Of a stretch of 64,000 nt of DNA, positions 37,097 to 45,708 are shown piece by piece; the first letter of the stretch is position 1, and each line of letters begins with the position of its first letter. Under the pieces are notes generated by a model that was not told where the DNA came from, searched no databases, and worked only from the letters and a program-made list of their open reading frames with translations. Source of the stretch: Comamonas sp. (GTDB taxonomy: Bacteria; Pseudomonadota; Gammaproteobacteria; Burkholderiales; Burkholderiaceae_C). A program made the position numbers and the translations under genes. Where the stretch lies: NCBI GenBank assembly GCA_028690035.1, contig JAQVCA010000007.1, positions 71,126 to 135,125 on the forward strand, given 5' to 3'.

Positions 37097-37763
37097 CTGG
37101 CAGGGCGTTGGCGGGCATGGGGGTGGGCACAGGGGCTGCGGCTCCCGCGCCCGCCCCTTTTTTGTGTGCTGGCACGGCCTGCTCACCACGCCAGCGGCGC
37201 ACCACGCGCTGGAAGATGAGCGCATTGGGGATTTGCACCAGCGCGCCCGCATTGGCTTCGGTCATATCCTGCAGCGAGGTGTAGAGCAGGTTGATATCCA
37301 CCACCTTGCCCAGGGCGCCGGGTTTTTCGGCGTTGTCCAGCAGCTCGATCGTGTCGCCCACCACAAACGGACGACCCGTAAAGATCAGGAAGGCGCAAAA
37401 CAGATTGGACAGCACGCTCCAGGCGGCAAAGAACGCCACCGCACCCACCGTGGCAAAGCCGGTAAAGGCCGACCACAGCACCGTGGCCGAGACGCCCAGT
37501 CGCTCCAGCACCAGCAGCGCCGCGCCGCTCAGGATGACCCAGCGCACCACCACGTTGATCGGAATGAACAACTCGGGAGGAAACTGGTAGTGCGCGCTGG
37601 CGCGGCGGATCAGGCGCCGAAACAGCCGGTGCAGCAGCCACGTGCCCAGCACGATGAGCACGATATGCAGCAGCGGAATCATCACATCCAGCCACTCCTG
37701 CAGCCAATCGGGCAAATGGGTATGCCAGGCACGCAGACGTTGCATCGGGGTTGGTGTGGGCAT
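37020..37763 (-). CDS. Small MscS-family mechanosensitive channel
   Basis: A protein of 247 aa. Membrane helices near 28-46, 68-87 and 92-125; the pore-lining part and beta domain follow (FFAAWSVLSNLFCAFLIFTG, then RPFVVGDTIELLDN), ending with IPNALIFQRVVRRW. The C-terminal 50 residues are Ala/Pro/Gly-rich and probably unstructured; they are encoded partly opposite the end of patZ. The ATG lies two bases after the lysS stop, so the genes are cotranscribed. Short MscS proteins relieve osmotic pressure or have regulatory roles. Confidence 0.85.
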   Translation of the reverse strand: MPTPTPMQRLRAWHTHLPDWLQEWLDVMIPLLHIVLIVLGTWLLHRLFRRLIRRASAHYQFPPELFIPINVVVRWVILSGAALLVLERLGVSATVLWSAFTGFATVGAVAFFAAWSVLSNLFCAFLIFTGRPFVVGDTIELLDNAEKPGALGKVVDINLLYTSLQDMTEANAGALVQIPNALIFQRVVRRWRGEQAVPAHKKGAGAGAAAPVPTPMPANALPVTADARPNGTLDRPGKAESQNPGGA

Positions 37764-37765
37764 GA

Positions 37766-39313
37766 TCAGAGATGCTCGCGGCGCAGCGCCGGGAACAGGA
37801 TCACGTCGCGGATGCTGGCGCTGTCGGTCAGCAGCATCAGCAGGCGGTCGATACCGATACCGCAGCCCCCGGTGGGAGGCATGCCGTATTCCAGCGCGCG
37901 CACAAAGTCGTGGTCAAAGAACATGGCTTCGTCGTCGCCGCTGTCTTTGGCCTCGACCTGGGCGTGAAAGCGCGCGGCCTGGTCTTCGGCGTCGTTCAGC
38001 TCCGAGAAGCCATTGCCAAACTCGCGCCCGGTGATGTACAGCTCAAAACGCTCGGTCACTTCAGGGCGCTGGTCGTTGGCGCGGGCCAGCGGCGAGATTT
38101 CGGTGGGGTGCTCCATGATGAACGTGGGGTTCCACAGCTTTTCTTCCACCACTTCTTCAAAGTACAGCACTTGCAGGCTGGCCAAAGAACGGGTGGACAG
38201 CTTGTCCTTGTCCTCGTTCATGCCCAGCTTGCGCAGCGCGTTGGTCAGCCACTCGCGGTTGGTGACGTTCTCGCCGGCGTCGGTGTATTTGACGATGGCC
38301 TCGGTGATCGTCAGGCGCTCAAAAGGCGCTGCCAAATCCACTGGCTTGCCCGCGTAGGTGCACTCCAGCGTGCCCACGGCCTTCAGGGCGGCGTCGCGCA
38401 CCAGCTGCTCGGTGTAGTCCATCAGGTCCTGGTAGTTCCAGTACGCTGCGTAGAACTCCATCATGGTGAACTCGGGGTTGTGGCGCACCGAGATGCCTTC
38501 GTTGCGGAAGTTGCGGTTGATCTCGAACACGCGCTCAAAGCCACCCACGATCAGGCGCTTCAAGTACAGCTCGGGCGCAATGCGCAGGTACATCTCTTGG
38601 TCCAGCGCGTTGTGGTGCGTGACGAAGGGCTTGGCGTTGGCACCACCGGGGATGGGGTGCAGCATGGGGGTTTCCACTTCCAAAAAGCCGTGTTCCACCA
38701 TGAACTCGCGGATGCCTGCCACGGCCTTGGAGCGGGCCACAAAGCGTGCACGGGCGTCTTCGTTCATCATCAGATCGACGTAGCGCTGGCGAATCTTTTG
38801 CTCGGGGTCGGCCATGCCGTGGAACTTGTCGGGCATGGGGCGCAGGCTCTTGGTGAGCAGGCGAATCTTGGTGGCCTTGATCGACAGCTCGCCGGTCTTG
38901 GTCTTCATGAGCAGACCTTCGACGGCGATGATGTCGCCCAGGTCCCACTTCTTGAAATCGGCGTACACCTCTTCGCCCACCGCATCGCGCGTGATGTAGG
39001 CCTGAATGCGGCCCGTGGCGTCTTGCACGGTGGCAAAGCTGGCCTTGCCCATGACGCGCTTGAGCATCATGCGCCCGCCCACCGACACCTGCAGGCCTTC
39101 GGCCTCCAGCGCTTCGCCGTCTTTGGCGGCATGCGCTTCCACCAAGGGCAACGCGCGGTGGCTGGGCTTAAAGTCGTTGGGGAAAGCGGCCACGCCCTGG
39201 GCCTGGGCCTGCTCGCGCAGCGCCTTGAGCTTGTCGCGCCGTTCGGCAATGAGTTTGTTCTCGTCGTGCGGCGCAACCGCGTCGGTGGCCTGGGAGGTGG
39301 GTAGTTCAGACAT
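37766..39313 (-). CDS. lysS: Lysyl-tRNA synthetase, class II
   Basis: A class IIb enzyme of 515 aa: N-terminal OB-fold anticodon-binding domain (about 70-185), then the catalytic core with motif 2 [20 protein letters not shown] and motif 3 [13 protein letters not shown] near the C-terminus. The adjacent mscS gene follows after two bases. In many relatives recJ and prfB precede lysS, but here they do not. Confidence 0.97.
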   Translation of the reverse strand: MSELPTSQATDAVAPHDENKLIAERRDKLKALREQAQAQGVAAFPNDFKPSHRALPLVEAHAAKDGEALEAEGLQVSVGGRMMLKRVMGKASFATVQDATGRIQAYITRDAVGEEVYADFKKWDLGDIIAVEGLLMKTKTGELSIKATKIRLLTKSLRPMPDKFHGMADPEQKIRQRYVDLMMNEDARARFVARSKAVAGIREFMVEHGFLEVETPMLHPIPGGANAKPFVTHHNALDQEMYLRIAPELYLKRLIVGGFERVFEINRNFRNEGISVRHNPEFTMMEFYAAYWNYQDLMDYTEQLVRDAALKAVGTLECTYAGKPVDLAAPFERLTITEAIVKYTDAGENVTNREWLTNALRKLGMNEDKDKLSTRSLASLQVLYFEEVVEEKLWNPTFIMEHPTEISPLARANDQRPEVTERFELYITGREFGNGFSELNDAEDQAARFHAQVEAKDSGDDEAMFFDHDFVRALEYGMPPTGGCGIGIDRLLMLLTDSASIRDVILFPALRREHL

Positions 39314-39459
39314 GGGGAACAGGGGATGGGGGGATGGGAGGCAGAGCGCCCGCCAGAAAGCGGTAAAAATCCGCGAAAGCCCGGGATTCTAGGTTTTTTG
39401 CGCCAAGTGTTGGCCGCCGTGGCCTAATCCTGAGCGTTCAGGCGCGCGCTTGCTACTTT

Positions 39460-39550
39460 TAAAATAGCTTGTGCCGCTTTATGGTTCTCATTTTTAAGTA
39501 CAAACAACATCAAAACCGTTGATAGTTCAGCGGTACAAGCTACTGTTTTA
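39460..39550. repeat. Nested-palindrome intergenic repeat, copy g
   Basis: TAGCTTGTGCCGCT (39465-39478) and AGCGGTACAAGCTA (39529-39542) form a 14-bp outer stem with one mismatch and are followed by a T-rich tail. Inner region: TTTTTAAG and neighbouring A-rich sequence. It occupies the lysS–yggT divergent gap. Confidence 0.65.
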
Positions 39551-39562
39551 GGAATACCCACC

Positions 39563-40120
39563 ATGGCAATGCAAATCCTGCAATTCCTTCTGGAAGTGGC
39601 CAGCGGCCTGATCGCCGGCGCCTGCCTGCTGCGCCTGTACATGCAGGCCCAGCGTGTGCCTTTCAGCAACCCCATCGGGCAGCTGGTGTTCGCCCTGTCC
39701 GACTGGCTGGTGTTGCCGCTGCGCCGCCTGATTCGCCCCGGTGGCAAGTTCGATCTTTCGTGCCTTTTGGGGGCGGTGCTGGTCGAGCTGGTGCATTACC
39801 TGCTGCTGGCGCTGCTCAGTGGCGCTCTGGCCAGCCTGGTGTGGCTGCCGCTGCTGGCGCTGTTTGGCCTGCTGCGCATGGCGCTGACGGGCTGCATCGG
39901 CATCCTGATCGTGTACGCCATCCTCTCGTGGGTGCAGCCGCACGCCCCCGTCGCCCACCTGCTGGCGCGCCTGTCCGACCCGCTGCTGCGCCCGCTGCGC
40001 AGCGTCATGCCGCTGGTCCGGGGCATCGACCTGTCGCCCCTGATCACCATCATCGCCCTGCAAGTGCTGCAGATGATGCTGACCCATGTGCAGTTCAGCG
40101 TGCTGATGGGGAACTGGTAA
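39563..40120 (+). CDS. yggT: YggT-family membrane protein
   Basis: A protein of 185 aa with two YggT repeats: each has a hydrophobic helix pair around a conserved loop (PFSNPIGQLVFALSDWLVLP in the first, LARLSDPLLRPLRSVMP in the second). Four to five membrane segments. Members have been linked to osmotic tolerance and cell-division positioning, but the molecular role is uncertain. It is divergent from lysS and convergent with psd seven bases away. Confidence 0.88.
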   Translation: MAMQILQFLLEVASGLIAGACLLRLYMQAQRVPFSNPIGQLVFALSDWLVLPLRRLIRPGGKFDLSCLLGAVLVELVHYLLLALLSGALASLVWLPLLALFGLLRMALTGCIGILIVYAILSWVQPHAPVAHLLARLSDPLLRPLRSVMPLVRGIDLSPLITIIALQVLQMMLTHVQFSVLMGNW

Positions 40121-40127
40121 TTTCGCT

Positions 40128-40982
40128 CTAGCCCTGCTGCGCCATCGCCTCGCCCAAGCGCACAGGCGTGGCTTCTTTCCAGGCGGGATTGAACTGTAGG
40201 CCGCCCTGGGGCATGAGCAGCACCACGGTGGAGCCGAGCAGAAAACGCCCCATTTCTTCGCCGCGCTGCAGGTGGATGTGCTGGTCGGTGTAGCTCCACT
40301 GGCGCAGCTGGCCCGGGCGTGGCGGGTTGACCACGCCGTGCCAGACGGTGGCCATGCTGCCGACGATGGTGGCGCCCACCAGCACCAGCACGAAGGGGCC
40401 GAATTCGCCCTCGAACACGCAGACCACGCGCTCGTTGCGCGCAAACAGGCCGGGCACGCCGCGCGCGGTGGTGGGGTTGACCGAGAACAGGTCGCCGGGC
40501 ACATGGACCATGCGCAGCAGGCGCCCGGCGCAGGGCATGTGGATGCGGTGGTAGTCGCGCGGGCTGAGGTAGATGGTGGCAAAGTGCCCGTGGGCAAATT
40601 GGGCGGCCAAGGTGGCATCGCCGCCGACCAGTGCCTGGGTGCTGTAGTGGTGGCCCTTGGCCTGAAAAATCTGGTCGCCTGCAGCGCCGGTGATGGCGCC
40701 CAGCTGGCTGACGGCCCCATCGACGGGGCAGACCCAGTCGGCATCGGCCAGGGGGCGCACGCCGGGGCGCAGGGGGCGGGTGAAAAATTGGTTGAAGGTG
40801 GCGTATGCGGCGGGGTCGGCCTCCAGCGCTTCGCTCATGTTGACGTTGTAGCGCTGGATGAACCAGCGAATCACGGCGGTGGTGATGCTGCCGCCTTCCA
40901 GGCCAGCAAGTGTGCCCATCAGGCGGGTCAGGGCCTGCTTGGGCAGCAGGTATTGGGGCACAACGGCCAGGCGGTCGGACAT
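40128..40982 (-). CDS. psd: Phosphatidylserine decarboxylase proenzyme
   Basis: A protein of 284 aa that makes phosphatidylethanolamine. The self-cleavage motif LGST lies at about 249-252 (GRFLLGSTVVLL), where the serine becomes the pyruvoyl group; VCPVDGAVSQLG and SPRDYHRIHMP are the other conserved parts. A strong terminator lies between it and accD upstream, so psd has its own promoter or depends on read-through. Confidence 0.95.
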   Translation of the reverse strand: MSDRLAVVPQYLLPKQALTRLMGTLAGLEGGSITTAVIRWFIQRYNVNMSEALEADPAAYATFNQFFTRPLRPGVRPLADADWVCPVDGAVSQLGAITGAAGDQIFQAKGHHYSTQALVGGDATLAAQFAHGHFATIYLSPRDYHRIHMPCAGRLLRMVHVPGDLFSVNPTTARGVPGLFARNERVVCVFEGEFGPFVLVLVGATIVGSMATVWHGVVNPPRPGQLRQWSYTDQHIHLQRGEEMGRFLLGSTVVLLMPQGGLQFNPAWKEATPVRLGEAMAQQG

Positions 40983-41007
40983 AGGCGGGCAGCAGTGTGG
41001 AATGTAT

Positions 41008-41042
41008 AAAAAAACGCCCGCAAAGCTAGGCCTGGCGGGCGC
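41008..41042 (-). terminator. Rho-independent terminator after accD
   Basis: Read on the minus strand: a 7-bp stem GC-only (GCGGGCG pairs, 41015-41021 with 41035-41041), 13-base loop, then a run of seven T residues. Confidence 0.85.
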
Positions 41043-41060
41043 TGGAAGCTATAAAAATAA

Positions 41061-41936
41061 TCAGATGATAGCGTCGGTGGGTAGGCGCTGCAGCATGGCC
41101 AGACTGCTGGCGATGCGCTCGCGCAGCTCGCGGCGGTCCACGATCATGTCTACGGCGCCTTTTTCTTGCAGGAATTCAGCGCGCTGGAAGCCCTCGGGCA
41201 GCTTGACGCGTACGGTGGTTTCAATCACACGTGGGCCCGCGAAGCCAATTAGGGCGTTGGGCTCGGCCATGACGATGTCGCCCACAAAGGCAAAACCGGC
41301 CGATACGCCGCCCATGGTGGGGTCGGTCAGCACGCTGATGTAGGGCAGGCCTTTTTGCGCCAGACGGGTGAGCGCGGCATTGGTTTTGGCCATTTGCATC
41401 AGCGAAAGCAAGCCTTCTTGCATACGCGCGCCGCCGGTGGCGGTAAAGCACACGAAGGGGACTTTTTGCTCGATGGCGGTGTGCACGCCGCGCGTAAAGC
41501 GCTCGCCCACCACAGAGCCCATGCTGCCGCCCATGAAGTCAAATTCAAAGCACGCGGCCACCAGTTCGATGCCTTTGACGGTGCCGCCCATGACGACCAG
41601 GGCATCGGTCTCGCCGGTGTTCTCTAGCGCTTCTTTGAGGCGCTCGGGGTATTTGCGGCTGTCTTTGAATTTGAGCGCATCGACGGGGATGACTTCTTGG
41701 CCGATTTCATAGCGGCCTTCGCCGTCCATGAAGTGGTTCAGGCGATCGCGTGCGCTGATGCGGTGGTGGTGGCTGCAGGTGGGGCAGACGTTCTGGTTTT
41801 TTTGCAGATCGCTCTTGTAGAGTACGGTCTCGCAACTGGGGCATTTGACCCACAAACCTTCAGGAATCTGCTGGTGGCGTTCCTTGGGTTCGGTCGATTG
41901 AATTTTGGTGGGTAAGAGTTTTTCCAGCCAGGACAT
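41061..41936 (-). CDS. accD: Acetyl-CoA carboxylase carboxyltransferase subunit beta
   Basis: A protein of 291 aa. N-terminal zinc finger with four cysteines (CPSCETVLY and CPTCSHHHR), then the carboxyltransferase core ([41 protein letters not shown]). It forms malonyl-CoA with AccA for fatty acid synthesis. An excellent ribosome site AAGGAGG precedes the ATG. It is last in truA–trpF–trpB–trpA–accD. Confidence 0.97.
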   Translation of the reverse strand: MSWLEKLLPTKIQSTEPKERHQQIPEGLWVKCPSCETVLYKSDLQKNQNVCPTCSHHHRISARDRLNHFMDGEGRYEIGQEVIPVDALKFKDSRKYPERLKEALENTGETDALVVMGGTVKGIELVAACFEFDFMGGSMGSVVGERFTRGVHTAIEQKVPFVCFTATGGARMQEGLLSLMQMAKTNAALTRLAQKGLPYISVLTDPTMGGVSAGFAFVGDIVMAEPNALIGFAGPRVIETTVRVKLPEGFQRAEFLQEKGAVDMIVDRRELRERIASSLAMLQRLPTDAII

Positions 41937-41993
41937 GGCTCCTCCTTCATCTAGCGGAGGCCACGCGCGGGGGGCGGTGGCCGAGGGCTGGCA

Positions 41994-42809
41994 TTATGCG
42001 TCCATTGCCTTGCGGATGCCGCGCAGGAAATCGACCGCCAGGGGGATGACTTTTTCGTGGGGCTGGTCTTCCAGCAGCTGGATGATGCGGCTGCCGATGA
42101 TGACGGCATCGGCCACCTGGGCCACGGTGTGTGCGGTTTGCGCATCGCGAATGCCAAAGCCCACACCCACGGGGATGTGCACATGCTGCTTGATGCGCTC
42201 GAGCATGCGTGCCACATCGTCGGTGTCCAGCGCAGCCGAGCCGGTGACGCCCTTGAGCGACACGTAATACACATAGCCACTGGCCACTTGGGCAATTTGC
42301 TCCATGCGCGCTTCACTGCTGGTGGGCGCCAGCAGGAAGATCATGTCCATGCCATGGGCTTTGAGGGCGGCGGCAAAGTCCTGGCATTCTTCGGGTGGGT
42401 AATCGACCACCAGCATGCCATCCAGACCAGCGGCCGCGGCATCGCGCACAAAGGCGCCCTCGCCATGCTGCAGGTCGTAGTGCTCGACGGGGTTGGCGTA
42501 GCCCATCAACACTACGGGGGTGTGCTGGTTTTTCTGGCGGAACTCGCGCACGTAGCCCAGCACTTTGGCCAGATTCACGCCGTTGGCAATGGCGCGTTCG
42601 CCCGCTTTTTGGATGATGGGGCCATCGGCCATGGGGTCGGAGAAGGGCACGCCCAACTCGATGATGTCCACGCCTGCCTCGACCATGCCGTGCATCAAGC
42701 CAGGGGTGATGGCGGCAAAGGGGTAGCCGGCGGTGACAAACGGAATCAGCGCTTGGCGGCCTTCGGCGCGCAGTTTGTCGAATGTGGCGGTGATACGGCG
42801 GCTGCTCAT
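41994..42809 (-). CDS. trpA: Tryptophan synthase alpha subunit
   Basis: A protein of 271 aa that cleaves indole-3-glycerol phosphate. Catalytic E51 and D62 lie in [24 protein letters not shown] precedes them, and [10 protein letters not shown] binds phosphate. The start overlaps the trpB stop by four bases (ATGA). Confidence 0.97.
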   Translation of the reverse strand: MSSRRITATFDKLRAEGRQALIPFVTAGYPFAAITPGLMHGMVEAGVDIIELGVPFSDPMADGPIIQKAGERAIANGVNLAKVLGYVREFRQKNQHTPVVLMGYANPVEHYDLQHGEGAFVRDAAAAGLDGMLVVDYPPEECQDFAAALKAHGMDMIFLLAPTSSEARMEQIAQVASGYVYYVSLKGVTGSAALDTDDVARMLERIKQHVHIPVGVGFGIRDAQTAHTVAQVADAVIIGSRIIQLLEDQPHEKVIPLAVDFLRGIRKAMDA

Positions 42810-44074
42810 AGTTTGTCGCTTCCTTTGACCTTCAGGCCTCGCATGGAGGGACGGTCGTAAAAATCTTCGCCCGACAGATCGGCCACGGTGCCAATGTCTT
42901 TGTCGCCCCGGCCCGAGAGGTTGACCAGGATGGATTGATCGGGGCGCATCGTTTGGGCCAGTTGGATGGCATAGGCCACGGCGTGGCTCGATTCCAGCGC
43001 GGGGATGATGCCTTCGGTGCGGCACAGGCGGTGGAAGGCGGCCAGCGCTTGGCTGTCGGTGCAGCCCACGTACTGGGCGCGGCCCAGCTCTTGCAGCCAG
43101 GCGTGCTCGGGGCCGACACCGGGGTAATCCAGGCCGGCGCTGATGCTGTGCGTTTCGGTGATCTGGCCGTCTTGGTCTTGCAGGATCAGCGTGCGGTTGC
43201 CGTGCAGCACCCCGCGCGTGCCTTTTTGCAGTGAGGCGGCGTGCTTGTCGGTATCCAGCCCTTCGCCAGCCGCTTCTACGCCGATCAGGCGGGTGTTTTC
43301 CAGGGGGATGTAGGGGTGGAAGATGCCCATGGCGTTGCTGCCACCGCCCACGCAGGCGACCACGGCATCGGGCTGTTCACCCGCCAGCTGCAGGCTGCGC
43401 AGCAGCTCGGGCATTTGTGTCAGGCACTCTTCGCCAATGACGCGCTGGAAGTCGCGCACCATGGCTGGGTAGGGGGCAGGGCCCGCCACGGTGCCGATGA
43501 TGTAGAAGGTGTTGTCCACATTCGCCACCCAGTCGCGCATGGCTTCGTTGAGCGCATCTTTCAGGGTTTTGCTGCCCGATTCGACAGGCACCACGGTGGC
43601 GCCCAGCAGCTTCATGCGAAAGACGTTGGGGCTTTGGCGCTTCACATCCTCGGCACCCATGTACACGATGCATTCCAGCCCGTAGCGCGCGCAGATGGTG
43701 GCCGTGGCCACGCCGTGCTGGCCAGCGCCGGTCTCGGCAATGATGCGCGGCTTGCCCATGCGCCGTGCCAGCATGGCCTGGCCGATGACGTTGTTGATCT
43801 TGTGCGCACCGGTGTGGTTGAGGTCTTCGCGCTTCAAGAAGATTTGTGCACCGCCGATTTCTGCGCTCAGGCGCTGGGCGTGGTACACGGGGGAGGGGCG
43901 GCCCACAAAATGCGCCAGCTCGCGCTGGTATTCGGCCTGAAATTCGGGATCGTTCTGGTAACGGGCCCAGGCGTCGCGCAGCTCTTGGAGGGCAAAGGTC
44001 AGGGTTTCGCTGGCAAAACTGCCACCGTAGGGGCCAAAGTGGCCAGCAGCGTCGGGGTAGTGGTAGTCAAACAT
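42806..44074 (-). CDS. trpB: Tryptophan synthase beta subunit
   Basis: A PLP enzyme of 422 aa joining indole and serine. The PLP lysine is K92 in [21 protein letters not shown] binds the cofactor phosphate; the COMM-type region and ESSHAVAYA follow. Coupled to trpF upstream (TGATG) and to trpA downstream (ATGA). Confidence 0.98.
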   Translation of the reverse strand: MFDYHYPDAAGHFGPYGGSFASETLTFALQELRDAWARYQNDPEFQAEYQRELAHFVGRPSPVYHAQRLSAEIGGAQIFLKREDLNHTGAHKINNVIGQAMLARRMGKPRIIAETGAGQHGVATATICARYGLECIVYMGAEDVKRQSPNVFRMKLLGATVVPVESGSKTLKDALNEAMRDWVANVDNTFYIIGTVAGPAPYPAMVRDFQRVIGEECLTQMPELLRSLQLAGEQPDAVVACVGGGSNAMGIFHPYIPLENTRLIGVEAAGEGLDTDKHAASLQKGTRGVLHGNRTLILQDQDGQITETHSISAGLDYPGVGPEHAWLQELGRAQYVGCTDSQALAAFHRLCRTEGIIPALESSHAVAYAIQLAQTMRPDQSILVNLSGRGDKDIGTVADLSGEDFYDRPSMRGLKVKGSDKL

Positions 44075-44823
44075 CAGATGGGGTGCTCAAGGTTCATGTC
44101 GGCCGCACGCACGGCGGCGACGAATTGCTGGATTTTGGTGGCATCTTTGATGCCTTTAAGGGTGCTGCCATGGGGCGCGGAGGCTTCCACGCCCGAGCTG
44201 ACATCAACGGCCAGCGAGCGGCAGCGTGGGCGCAGCAGGCGCACGCCATCGGTCACGTTTGCAGGTGTGAGTCCACCAGACAAAACGAGGTGAGCATCGA
44301 CGTTTGGAGGAAGCAGTGACCAATTGAATGCCTGGCCTGCGCCACCGTAGCCGTCCACATGGGCGTCCAGCAAGATGGCCTGAGCCTGAGAGTATTGATG
44401 TGCGTATTCTACGAGGTCAAAGTTGCGTCCCGCCGCTCCCAGGGGAATGCGCGCTGCACGCACAAAGGGCAGGCGCCCATAGTCGCTGGCCTGCCAGCAT
44501 TGCTCTGGTGTTTCATCACCATGAAATTGCACGCTAGCGCCCGCCACCAAAGCGCTGGCAGCTATCACTTCCATAGGGGTGGGGTTCACAAACAGCAGCA
44601 CCGGTGTGACAAAAGGCGGCAGGCGTTTGGCCAGCTGCGCGGCGCGCAGGGCGGTGACGGCGCGCGGGCTGGGGGCATACAGCACAAAGCCGACGGCATC
44701 GGCACCGGCGGCGACGGCAGCATCGACATCTTGCTCGCGCGTCAGGCCGCAGATTTTGATGCGGGTGCGTGCTGGTGTGCTGGTGTGGGTTGGGGGGGGA
44801 GGCGTGTGAGGGGTCATGTTCAT
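44074..44823 (-). CDS. trpF: Phosphoribosylanthranilate isomerase
   Basis: A TIM-barrel enzyme of 249 aa: [10 protein letters not shown] with the catalytic cysteine, [28 protein letters not shown] and VDVSSGVE. The first 20 residues are a Thr/Pro/His-rich addition. The DNA for [13 protein letters not shown] has the look of an outer arm pair of the intergenic repeat (AGCTGCCAGCGCTT and GCGCTAGCG), so part of one helix may derive from it. The start overlaps the truA stop. Confidence 0.95.
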   Translation of the reverse strand: MNMTPHTPPPPTHTSTPARTRIKICGLTREQDVDAAVAAGADAVGFVLYAPSPRAVTALRAAQLAKRLPPFVTPVLLFVNPTPMEVIAASALVAGASVQFHGDETPEQCWQASDYGRLPFVRAARIPLGAAGRNFDLVEYAHQYSQAQAILLDAHVDGYGGAGQAFNWSLLPPNVDAHLVLSGGLTPANVTDGVRLLRPRCRSLAVDVSSGVEASAPHGSTLKGIKDATKIQQFVAAVRAADMNLEHPI

Positions 44824-45653
44824 GGCAACCAGGCAAAAGCCGGGGTGCTGCTGGGCAGCCCCCAGTGGGTGTCGTACACCGGGCCGAGAAAATACAGGCC
44901 ATCGGGGCTGAAGGTGGGGGCGGCGGCATCGCGCGAGCGGGCGTCCAGCACTTGCTGCATCCAGCCGACGGGCTGGCTGCCTTGGCCAATGTAGATCAGG
45001 CAGCCCATGATGTTGCGGATCATGTGGTGCAAGAAGGCGCTGCCTTCAAACTCAAAGCGCCAGTAGCCACAGACCATTTCTTGGCGCTCGCGCATGGGCG
45101 CAGGGCCCGCCGGGGTGAACTGGATGTCGATGCGGTGCAGGGTTTTGATCGGCGTTTTGGCCTGGCAGCCCGACGCACGAAATGAAGAAAAATCATGCTC
45201 GCCCAGCAGTGTTTGTGCGGCCTGGCGCATGGCTTGTAGCTGCAACGGCATGAACACCCAGCCCACACGCCCGGCCTCAACGCTGGGGCGCACGGGCGAT
45301 TGCAGCAGCACATAGGCATAGCGGCGCGCGGTGGCACTGGCACGGCAGTGGAAGCCGTTGTGGCCATCGGGGACTTCGCGCGCCCAGTGCACCGCGATAT
45401 CGGGCGGCAAAAAGGTGTTGGTGCCGCGCACCCAGGAGTTGGGCGAGCGTTGCAGTGCGGTGTCAAAATGCACCACCTGCATCAGGCCATGCACACCGGC
45501 ATCGGTGCGTCCAGCGCAAATGGTGTGGATTTTTTCAGCAGCAAAGCGGCCCAGGGCCGCTTCGAGTTGGTCTTGTACGGTGTTGCCACTGGGCTGGCTT
45601 TGCCAGCCTTGGTAGCCACTGCCGTTGTAGCTGACCCCCAGGGCTATGCGCAT
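44820..45653 (-). CDS. truA: tRNA pseudouridine synthase A
   Basis: A protein of 277 aa that modifies positions 38-40 of tRNA anticodon stems. Catalytic D51 lies in CAGRTDAGVHG; FHCRASATARRYAY and MIRNIMGCL are conserved. The start chosen is the ATG at 45653 (MRIALGVSYNGSGYQG). It is coupled to trpF by a four-base overlap. Confidence 0.96.
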   Translation of the reverse strand: MRIALGVSYNGSGYQGWQSQPSGNTVQDQLEAALGRFAAEKIHTICAGRTDAGVHGLMQVVHFDTALQRSPNSWVRGTNTFLPPDIAVHWAREVPDGHNGFHCRASATARRYAYVLLQSPVRPSVEAGRVGWVFMPLQLQAMRQAAQTLLGEHDFSSFRASGCQAKTPIKTLHRIDIQFTPAGPAPMRERQEMVCGYWRFEFEGSAFLHHMIRNIMGCLIYIGQGSQPVGWMQQVLDARSRDAAAPTFSPDGLYFLGPVYDTHWGLPSSTPAFAWLP

Positions 45654-45708
45654 GGCCGCTCCTGGGGGATGCCGCGATATCGGTGTAAGCACCGTTGGGA
45701 CATAGGCA

